Below are positions 13,192-22,628 of a DNA stretch of 64,000 bases, piece by piece. The notes below the pieces were generated by a model. It was not told the origin of the DNA, made no database searches, and saw only the letters and a program-made list of their open reading frames with translations. The position numbers and the translations under genes are program-made. Each line of letters starts with the position of its first letter. The stretch's first letter is position 1. Source of the stretch: Pachyseris speciosa (lineage: Eukaryota > Cnidaria > Anthozoa > Scleractinia > Pachyseridae); assembly GCA_016490735.1 (NCBI GenBank), contig JAEMWC010001621.1, positions 57,931-121,930 of the forward strand, written 5' to 3'.

Positions 13192-13340
13192 GGCAAAGAT
13201 CTCATGGATATACCCACCACGATTCCCCAACTACGTTCTACATATTAGAACATTATATGAACGTGATACCATTCATTCACTCCCATTAGCCAACATGGGT
13301 ATCAATCCACATTCATTCGCCCACATCTACCTTCGTCTAC
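13192..13340 (+). repeat. left terminal inverted repeat of the giant element
   Basis: It matches the reverse complement of about 61580-61726. Positions 13195-13230 are identical to the other end; later positions differ by scattered substitutions and no large gap. Homology stops abruptly outside 13195 (left flank CGCTGGC, right flank CCCTGTTGG), which marks the terminus. The inner edge passes without a break into the 40-bp satellite. Confidence 0.75.
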
Positions 13341-16300
13341 ATTCATTCACGCACATTTGCCTTCATCTACCTTATTCCACATTTATTCGCCCACATTTAC
13401 CTTCATCTACCTTATTCCACATTCATTCACCCATATCTACCTTCATCTCCCTAATCCACATTCATTCGCCATCATTTCCCCTCATCTAACTTAACTTACA
13501 TTCATTCACCCACATCTACCTTCATCTCCCTTAATCCACATTCATTCGCCGTCATTTCCCCTCATCTACCTTATTCCACATTCATTCATCCACATTTACC
13601 TTCATCTACCTTAATCCCGATTCATTCACCTGCATTTGCCCTCACCTACCTTAATCCACATTCATTCGGCAACATTTACCTTAACTTGCATTCATTCACC
13701 TTAATTTGCCTTCATCTACCTTAATCTGCATTCATTCACCCAAATTTGCCTTCATCTACCTTAATCCACATTCATTCGCCCACATTTACCTTCATCTACC
13801 TTAATCCACATTCATTCTCCCGAATTTGCCCTCATCTACCTTAATCCACATTCATTCACCAACATTCACCTTAACTTGCATTCATTCACCCAAATTTGCC
13901 TTCATCTACCTTAATCCACATTCATTTACGCACATTTGCCTTCATCTACCTTAATCCACATTCAGTCACCCACATTTACCTTCATCTACCTTAATCCACA
14001 TTCATTCACCCTAATTTGCCTTCATCTACCTTAATCTGCATTCATCCACTTAAATTTGCCTTCATCTACCTTCATCTGCATTCATTCACCCAAATTTGCC
14101 TTCATCTACCTTAATCCACACTCATTTACGCACATTTGCCTTCATCTACCTTAATCCACATTCATTCACCCACATTTACCTTCATCTACCTTAATCCACA
14201 TTCATTCACCCTAATTTGCCTTCATCTACCTTAATCTGCATTCATCCACTTAAATTTGCCTTCATCTACCTTCATCTGCATTCGTTCACCCAAATTTGCC
14301 TTCATCTACCTTAATCCACATTCATTTGCCCACATTTACCTTCATCTACCTTAATCCACATTCATCTACCCACGTCTACCCTCATCTCCCCTAATCCACA
14401 TTCATTCACCCTCATTTCCCCTCATCTAACTTAACTCACATTCATTCGCCCACCACCACCTTCATTTCCCTTAATCCACATTCATTCGCCCTCATTTCCC
14501 CTCATCTACCTTATTCCACATTCATTCATCCACATTTACCCTCATCTACCTTAATCTAGATTCATGCACCCGCATTTGCCCTCACCTACCTTAATCCACA
14601 TTCATTCACCAACATCTACCTCAATTTGCATTCATTCACCTTAATTTGCCTTCATCTACCTTAACTTGCATTCATTCACCTTAATATGCCTTCATCTACC
14701 TTAATCTGCATTCATTCACCCAAATTTGCCTTCATCTACCTTAATCCACATTGATTCACCCACATTTGCCTTCATGTACCTTATTCCACATTCATTCGCC
14801 CACATTTACCTTCATCTACCTTAATCCACATTCATTCACTCGAATTTGCCCTCATCTACCTTAATCCACATTCATTCACCAACATTTAGCTTAACTTGCA
14901 TTCATTCACCCAAATTTGTCTTCATCTACCTTCATCCGCATTCATTCACCCAAATTTGCCTTCATCTACCTTAATCCACATTCATTTACCCACATTTGCC
15001 TTCATCTACCTTAATCCACATTCATTTACGCACATTTGCCTTCATCTACCTTATTCCACATTCATTCGCCCACATTTACCTTCATCTACCTTAATCCACA
15101 TTCATTCACCCTCATTTCCCCTCATCTAAATTAACTCACATTCATTCGCCCACAACCACCTTCATTTCCTTTAATCCACATTCATTCACCCAAATTTGCC
15201 CTCATCTACCTTAATCCACATTCATTCACCAACATTTAGCTTAACTTGCATTCATTCACCCTAATTTGCCTTCATCTGCATTCATTCGCCCACATTTACC
15301 TTCATCTACCTTAATCCACATCCATCCACCCACGTCTACCTTCATCTCTCCTAATCCACATTCATTCACCCTCATTTCCCCTCATCTAACTTAACTCACA
15401 TTCATTCACCCACATCTTCCTTCATCTCCCTTAATCCACATTCATTCGCCCTCATTTCCCCTCATCTACCTTATTCCACATTCATTCATCCACATTTACC
15501 TTCATCTACCTTAATCCAGATTCAATCACCCGCATTTGCCCTCACCTACCTTAATCCACATTCATTCACCAACATCTACCTCAATTTGCATTCATTCACC
15601 TTAATTTGCCTTCATCTACCTTAACTTGCATTCATTCACCTTAATATGCCTTCATCTACCTTAATCTGCATTCATTCACCCAAATTTGCCTTCATCTACC
15701 TTAATCCACATTGATTCACCCACATTTGCCTTCATGTACCTTATTCCACATTCATTCGCCCACATTTACCTTCATCTACCTTAATCCACATTCATTCACT
15801 CGAATTTGCCCTCATCTACCTTAATCCACATTCATTCACCAACATTTAGCTTAACTTGCATTCATTCACCCAAATTTGTCTTCATCTACCTTCATCCGCA
15901 TTCATTCACCCAAATTTGCCTTCATCTACCTTAATCCACATTCATTTACCCACATTTGCCTTCATCTACCTTAATCCACATTCATTTACGCACATTTGCC
16001 TTCATCTACCTTATTCCACATTCATTCGCCCACATTTACCTTCATCTACCTTAATCCACATTCATTCACCCTCACTTCCCCTCATCTAAATTAACTCACA
16101 TTCATTCGCCCACAACCACCTTCATTTCCTTTAATCCACATTCATTCACCCAAATTTGCCCTCATCTACCTTAATCCACATTCATTCACCAACATTTAGC
16201 TTAACTTGCATTCATTCACCCTAATTTGCCTTCATCTGCATTCATTCGCCCACATTTACCTTCATCTACCTTAATCCACATCCATCCACCCACGTCTACC

Positions 16301-17560
16301 TTCATCTCTCCTAATCCACATTCATTCACCCTCATTTCCCCTCATCTAACTTAACTCACATTCATTCACCCACATCTTCCTTCATCTCCCTTAATCCACA
16401 TTCATTCGCCCTCATTTCCCCTCATCTACCTTATTCCACATTCATTCATCCACATTTACCTTCATCTACCTTAATCCAGATTCAATCACCCGCATTTGCC
16501 CTCACCTACCTTAATCCACATTCATTCACCAACATTTACCTCAACTTGCATTCATTCACCTTAATTTGCCTTCATCTACCTTAATCTGCATTCATTCACC
16601 CAACTTTACCTTCATTTACCTTAATCCACATTGATTCACCCACATTTGCCTTCATCTACCTTATTCCACATTCATTCGCCCACATTTACCTTCATCTACC
16701 TTAATCCACATTCATTCACCCGAATTTGCCCTCATCTACCTTAATCCACATTCATTCACCAACATTTACCTTAACTTGCATTCATTCACCCTAATTTGCC
16801 TTCATCTACCTTAATCCGCATTCATTCACCCAAATTTGCCTTCATCTACCTTAATCCACATTCATTTACGCACATTTGCCTTCATCTACCTTATTCCACA
16901 TTCATTCACCCACATTTACCTTCATTTACCTTCATCTACCTTAATCTACATTCATCCACCCACGTCTACCTTCATCTCCCTTAATCCACACTCATTCACC
17001 CTCATCTGTCCTCGTTTAACTTAATCCACATTCATTCATCCACATTTGGCTTCATCTGCCTAATATTCCACATTCATTCACCCACGTTTACCTTCATCTA
17101 CCTTATTCCACATTCATTCACCCACATGTACCTTCATCTGCCTTAATTCACATTCATTCACCCACATTTGCCTTCATCTACCTTATCCCACACTCATTCG
17201 CTCACATGTACCTTCATCTACCTTAATCCACATTCATTCACCCACATTTGCCTTCATCTACCTTATTCCACACTCATTAGCTCACATGTACCTTCATCTA
17301 CCTTAATCCACATTCATTCATGCACATTTGCCATCAGCTACCTTCATCTACCTTAATGCACATTCATTCACCCACATCTACCTTCATCTACCTTAATCCA
17401 CATTCATTCACGCACATTTGCCATCAGCTACCTTCTTCCACATTCATTCGCCCACATTTACCTTCATCTACCTTAATGCACATTCATTCACCCACATCTA
17501 CCTTAATCCACATTCATTCATCCATGTTTGCCGTCAGCTACCTTCTTCCACATGGCATAT
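13273..17560 (+). repeat. 40-bp satellite array, left arm
   Basis: About 107 tandem copies of a 40-bp unit, read on this strand as TTCATTCACCCACATTTGCC followed by TTCATCTACCTTAATCCACA. Units differ by a few substitutions and the phase is kept over kilobases. A 960-bp block (24 units, about 14581-15540) is repeated almost perfectly at 15541-16500; I noticed a single difference (T to C near 16075). This implies a recent block duplication. The array frays at its right end. Satellite fragments reappear at 18022-18050 and 21183-21243 on either side of the Tc1 unit, so the array once continued further. Confidence 0.95.
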
Positions 17561-17634
17561 TTTGTGCGTTCTCTTGACCTAATATGGTAAAATGATCCAA
17601 TAGTGGAATAATAAAATGAGATAATGACAGACTA

Positions 17635-18021
17635 TTAACCGGCCATAGGTCGTTATATCGATTGATTTTATTGGCCATCAGCTGATATGACGACCGATAT
17701 AGCGTGCGCTATGTACACAAATGTCGATCGAGATAAGGACAAAGTGTCGAAAAATATATCGATAGAATATCGACCGATATATCGGCCAATACTATCAGTC
17801 GGTAAGCGGTGAAATATCGATGCAGTAACCTCGGTCAATACGACGACCACCATAGCGGTACAGCATCGACCGTGTCATCCCCAGTTATCGACCGAGTGTC
17901 AAACGAGTAGCAACGGAGGCTCGACAGATATATCGACCGTGAGTTGACCGTCATATCGACGGGGTATCAACAGGAGGGCTCCTGGTATCGACCGTTACCA
18001 TCGGTCGAGCCCCCCTGTTAA
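17635..18021. repeat. TCGACCG/TATCGA-rich degenerate repeat block, possible insertion
   Basis: About 380 bp packed with variants of ATATCGACCG and its complement. Both edges carry TTAA (17635-17638, 18018-18021) and satellite sequence resumes at 18022. It may be a non-autonomous insertion with a TTAA duplication, but terminal inverted repeats are weak. Confidence 0.4.
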
Positions 18022-18050
18022 GATCCCATTCGCCCACATTTACCGTCATC

Positions 18051-18202
18051 TACAATCTTGGACGGAATAAAATGGACTAATTAACCCCCATCCCCCCTAA
18101 GCAATGATGAAGGCGCGCGAAGAGCAAAACGCGCCATTTTGGCATCATTGAAATGGGGGGAGGGGTGGTTCAAATGTTCCATTTATTGTGTCCAAGATTG
18201 TA
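18051..18202. repeat. palindromic 152-bp repeat, copy 1
   Basis: The ends TACAATCTTGGAC and GTCCAAGATTGTA are inverted. The centre pairs CAATGATG with CATCATTG around a CGCGCG/CGCGCC stem, and a C-run (CCCCCATCCCCCC) faces a G-run. It can fold end to end and has TA on both sides. Confidence 0.85.
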
Positions 18203-18461
18203 TCAAGACTGTGAACGTCACGAAACAATGGGTGCGGGTAATTAGACAGCCATCTGTCAACTCGTTAAACGCGATTAAACACAGGTCTCTGACGCAGTCA
18301 CGCGCGTCATCTATTTACGGTGTGCACTCTAAGTTAAGGCATTACACCCGGGATATTTTCGGCAACATGGAGAATATATAACGGTGAATTGTTATGTGAC
18401 TTTCGGAAATAGCAGAGGAGGTGATAAAGAACATTGTTGTTACCGAAAAATATTTTTCAAC

Positions 18462-19541
18462 ATGCCAGGGACAAAAAGAATACCCGAGGAAACAAAGGCT
18501 ACAATAAGAGCGCTTAAGAGCTCAACACCTCTCACGCTAGAAGAAATTGCTCTACGATGTAGAATTTCGAAAACAAGTGTGCAACGCATAGCAAGCACAG
18601 AGGACAAAGTGCGAGAGAACCGTAGAACGTTTTGTGGAAGGAAGAAAAAACTCACTCCAGAACAAGAGGCATTAATTCTTCGAAGTCTAGTAGAATTGAG
18701 AGACCAAGAGGGCTCCTTTTCCTCACGGCGTCTGATGGAGCGGACAGGAATTCATCATGTCACCGACCGAACTGTTAGGCGTTTACTAAATATAAATGGT
18801 TACTTCTTCGTTCAGGCACGCAAAAAGGGGCTAATGAGTCAGACCGACAAAGACCAGAGAGTGGAGTTTGCCCGGAAAATGCAAGCAGAATACTCCCCGA
18901 GTGTTTGGACAGATTCCCTCGCCTTCTACTTGGATGGTGTCTCATTCGTCTACAAGACTAATGCACTGGACCAAGCACGCGCCCCCAAAGGGAGAGTATG
19001 GAGAAAAAGATCTGAAGGCCTCACACAAGGGTGCTTGGCCAAAGGCAGTAAATCTGGAACGGGAGGAAAAGTGGCCAAGTTCATGGTAGCAATAAGTCAC
19101 GGCAAAGGAGTGCTTGTTTGTGAAAGATACGAAAAACTGGATGGAAACTATTTCGCATCTTTTATTGACCAGCATTTCAACACAATGTTTGAGCGATCAT
19201 GCAAAGGATTGAGTCGACTGTGGCTGCAAGACGGTGATCCTTCACAAAACAGCGAGGCAGCCCGTGAGGCTATGGCCCGTTGCCATTGTGAACTTTTCAA
19301 AATTCCACCGCGAAGTCCAGACTTGAATCCAATAGAGAACGTATTCCACATTGTCTCTAAGAAGTTGGCGAAAGATGCGCTTGAAAGAGGCATAACGCAT
19401 GAATCATATGAACAGTTTTGTGAAAGGGTACAAAGAACGATTAGTGGTATTTCACAACAACTGATAGATAGAACTATACAGTCTATGAGTTCTCGCGTGG
19501 CCGACATAATAGGAAATAGTGGCGAAAGACTGAAATATTGA
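18462..19541 (+). CDS. Tc1-like DD34E transposase, intact
   Basis: 359 residues, normal for Tc1 transposases. Residues about 8-115 form a paired-like bipartite helix-turn-helix DNA-binding region (LTLEEIALRCRISKTSVQRI; TDRTVRRLLN) separated by an AT-hook-like GRKKK. The catalytic domain has YLDGVSF (Asp 158), LWLQDGDPSQNS (Asp 257) and SPDLNPIENVF (Glu 292), with exactly 34 residues between the second Asp and the Glu. It performs cut-and-paste at TA sites. I start at ATG 18462 (A at -3, MPGTKRIPEE); the longer frame from 18384 adds 26 residues of no recognisable kind. TGA at 19539-19541; AATAAA at 19681. No stops or frameshifts, so recent activity is plausible. Confidence 0.93.
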   Translation: MPGTKRIPEETKATIRALKSSTPLTLEEIALRCRISKTSVQRIASTEDKVRENRRTFCGRKKKLTPEQEALILRSLVELRDQEGSFSSRRLMERTGIHHVTDRTVRRLLNINGYFFVQARKKGLMSQTDKDQRVEFARKMQAEYSPSVWTDSLAFYLDGVSFVYKTNALDQARAPKGRVWRKRSEGLTQGCLAKGSKSGTGGKVAKFMVAISHGKGVLVCERYEKLDGNYFASFIDQHFNTMFERSCKGLSRLWLQDGDPSQNSEAAREAMARCHCELFKIPPRSPDLNPIENVFHIVSKKLAKDALERGITHESYEQFCERVQRTISGISQQLIDRTIQSMSSRVADIIGNSGERLKY

Positions 19542-21015
19542 ATCTTAACATGTGTAAGGCACTTGAATTATGTCCAAATGACGTTTTCACGTATTTGCGA
19601 CGGTTTACGATCTATTTCGTACGATTTCAAGCGTGTTTGTGACGGTTTTTAACGATTTAGTACGATTTCGGGCTAATTTCAATAAAATATGAGTTAATGT
19701 TTGTTATTTCTTTTCAAAGGTCAAAATCGTAGAAAATCGTTTAAAACCGTTGTTAATTGTTCGTAAACCGTGCCAGTGTACAAATTTGTAAACAAAAATC
19801 GTTTTCAATTTTCAAACATGAAATATCTTTACAACAGAAATAAAATATCAGCCGACAAATATCGCCAAGGGGACGTTTATTTTCCTTAAACTAGCGCACT
19901 TGACAGTACCTGTGCGTTGGTGGTGCTCGCGATCGTGCATAGCGCGCAACTTGCAGGACAGTTGAATTGCTATAACTAGGATTCAACTATCGTATTCGCC
20001 TGGTTTTTTTTTTTTTTTTTTTTTTGGCTTTTTTCTTTTTTCCTCTGTTCGTATCATCTTTTTTCAGGAAATTTTTCAAGCCAAACTCATTTTTTGTTTT
20101 GTTTTGTTTTTCTTTTTGTTTTTTATTCGGATTCTCTTTTAATTAGTCCGACTTTTTGTAAATAAGTGGTGTAATGCAGTTTACTTTAGTCTAGACTTGA
20201 TTAATTAACAGTTACCTTATTTCATTCAAGATTATATTCTACGTGAATATCTTTTGCAATTCAATAGTAAAACTGCTCTTATACCGGCAAGCTCCGTTGG
20301 GGAATTGAGAAGTGAATACACAAATCGCGAGCGATCACTGCTTGACCAGTTCATCGGAAAATTGATTCTCTCTGATTCATTTATTGCTTCCCTTGCTTTT
20401 TATGGTTTTCCTGGCAACAAGCCCACTGAATTACTTTCGTTTTGGGTCCCTCGCAATTCAAAACAGCCTCACAAACGGCATCTGCGAACGATTGTCAGTC
20501 CGGGAAAATGCTGAGATCAGCTTGGCTATAGGTTATTAAGTACACGCTTCTCACTTTGGCTGGCTGCTATTCGTCAAGGGAACTTTCCGACTGTGAACTA
20601 CTAGATACATACTGAGAGAGCAGCTCCATCGTTATGTTCTTACGAACTTCGTTGACAAGTACAAGCCGAAATATTGAATCGTTACGGTACTTTTAATTTC
20701 CCGCGCAATAATTAGGAAAAGCATTCCTCAGACAGAATAGAAAGCCGACTTAGTTGAGGCGCGAACTTGACATTTTGACTCCGAATATGGCTCTGATTTA
20801 TGCATCTTTTGTTTCCATGTTAAGAAAGTATCTAAAACGCTTAACATAGTATCTGATGAGTGTCATGGAGAACATTTTTTTTAGTCTCGCCTGGGTATGC
20901 ATTCACTGTCAGGTTTGCATTCTGATCTAAAGTTTAACTTTTCAGCGTGCAACTGCTACCTTAATCGCGCCATTACCATATTTAACACCAGTAGTCACGC
21001 CAGTGGGAATCTCGG

Positions 21016-21167
21016 ACAATCTTAGACGGAATAAAATGGACTAATTAACCCCCATCCCCCCTAAGCAATGATGAAGGCGCGCGAAGAGCAAAACGCGCCA
21101 TTTTGGCATCATTGAAATGGGGGGGAGGGGTGGTTCAAATGTTCCATTTATTGTGTCCAAGATTGTA
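21016..21167. repeat. palindromic 152-bp repeat, copy 2
   Basis: Same orientation and almost the same sequence as the copy at 18051; the differences I see are CTTAGACGG for CTTGGACGG and one extra G in the G-run. The left TA is replaced by GA. Confidence 0.85.
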
Positions 21168-21244
21168 GCTTCAAACTCCAATTGATTCACTCATTTACCT
21201 TCATCTATCTTAATTTACTTATATTTGTCCTCATCTACCTTCTT

Positions 21245-21466
21245 CGGATTCGCTATTCCTTAGGTGAAATTTTAATTGCTTAACAATGTTAGGGAACAAA
21301 ATCTTCCTTTCTGAAAATGCTTGCTGAAATAAACTTTTCACGAACTTTCTAGGGAAATGTTTTCATTCGGAAAATGCTAACTGATGTTTTTGACTTTCAA
21401 AACCAGCAATTACAGCCTTCCGAAAACATCAAGTGCTATGATTTTCCCATTGCGAACTTTTAGGCA
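21245..21466 (-). mobile_element. truncated copy of the GGGGCACCCAACGA MITE family
   Basis: Matches part of the 55561-56005 copy (TTAGGGAACAAAATCTTCC, GAAAATGCTAACTGA, CTTCCGAAAAC) and lacks both ends. Confidence 0.6.
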
Positions 21467-21856
21467 ACAACAACAACAACAACTTTATTTTTGTGTCAAA
21501 GTACTTTAGCATACCTGCTAATTGGAGGCACAATAACAAAGCAGATATTTAATAAGTAATAAATACTAAATAAATATGAAATATAATGACATTCTAAAAT
21601 ACTTGTTCCAAAATACCAATGTTATATAAAGAAACATTATAATATAGAAATCTACAGATACTATTCTATTAAATATAATCCTTGTTTCTACGAGCTGCAG
21701 AGAAAACAGTCCACATTCGTTGCTAATTTTAAAAGTTCGAGAGATCCATTTGTCTTGCTAATTTCTTAAACTGACTCAGGGTGCTAGCATTTTAGGCGGC
21801 GCCATAGTGTCGGTCCAAGATCCTTAATGGGATGCTTTCCGTACGTTACAGTATTA

Positions 21857-22244
21857 AGCCACGGCTACACGTTCAAACATTGTTATAAAACATTTGTTGG
21901 ATAAACAATGTTAGAACGTGTAGCATGCATGTTTGATGACGTTTGTTCAACATTTTTTGTTGCAAGAATGTTTTGATTTCGATCAAACATTTTCTCCAAC
22001 ATACAACAAATGTTGAAGCGTGTAGCCTCCCTTTCAACAATGTTGTATTGCAAAGACCAATCAGAGTTAAAGGCCCAGTCTCCAATCTGAAAGCCTAATG
22101 ACAGAGGTGGAAATTGTTGAAGTCAGACCGCCAAAGCGACGTGTTTCCAACAATGTTATATGCGTATCCAACATTGTTAGAAGCGTTCTTACAACAATGT
22201 TGGAACGTGTTCTTCTAACAATGTTAGAACGTGTAGCCGGGGCT
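21857..22244. mobile_element. Harbinger-like MITE, TTA duplication
   Basis: 388 bp with inverted ends AGCC(A/C)CGGCTACACGTTC and internal AACAATGTT-type motifs repeated on both strands. TTA flanks it at 21854-21856 and 22245-22247. It sits about 380 bp upstream of the giant-element transposase start. Confidence 0.7.
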
Positions 22245-22247
22245 TTA

Positions 22248-22628
22248 AAGCGTGGTATGACGAATTCTGAGTTCCTAAGGCTATATTGCGTGGTTTGTAG
22301 ATTAAAAAGATCTGATCTGTATATGGGGTAGATGCCATAAGAATAGCTATGTTTTGAAGTCTTTGATTATTTAAGTCACAAGCTTAGCTTTGTTAAGAAG
22401 TACTTTATTAAGGAACTGCTTTTGTCTTTTCGACCGGTTTTTGTTCAAATGGTAAGGGCTCTCGGACTAGCCAATCCACTTTGAAAGGAAAAGCTTGTAC
22501 CATTGCGAGCGTTCCACTCCAACCGGTTTTTTGGGGCAAAAATAACTGGTAAACGCGCAACGCCACTGGTTGTTGGGGGGTGAGAATCTGACTCGTCCCC
22601 AGTCGTCTTCATCACTTACGCTCCAGAC
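22248..22628 (+). promoter_or_regulatory. upstream region of the giant-element transposase gene
   Basis: No gene. Contains two AACCGGTTTTT/GACCGGTTTTTG motifs about 110 bp apart (near 22433 and 22523) and a C-rich segment before the ATG. No clear TATA box; the promoter location is inferred only. Confidence 0.3.

Larger units (their letters stand above)
18051..21167 (+). mobile_element. Tc1/mariner unit bounded by two palindromic 152-bp repeats
   Basis: The unit is flanked by TA on both sides and starts CAATCTTGGAC and ends GTCCAAGATTG. Its two 152-bp end repeats (18051-18202, 21016-21167) are nearly identical in direct orientation, and each is itself a palindrome. Satellite remnants lie on both sides (18022-18050, 21183-21243), so it landed inside the giant element's left satellite at a CATCTA site. 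It carries one intact Tc1-type transposase. A poly-T tract (about 20006-20025) and no other convincing gene are seen in 19542-21015. Confidence 0.65.

Noticed and set aside
13273..17560. CRISPR-like array of regularly spaced repeats
   Set aside because: The 40-bp unit is contiguous without unique spacers, and the context is eukaryotic.
13295..17577. Series of 60-85 codon plus-strand frames rich in His, Ser, Pro and Leu
   Set aside because: They are translations of the 40-bp satellite; the same peptide words recur every 40 residues (three units) and no start or codon signature supports a gene.
18868..19507. Three overlapping frames in the Tc1 region
   Set aside because: They are shadows of the transposase gene, which has all catalytic residues in the main frame.
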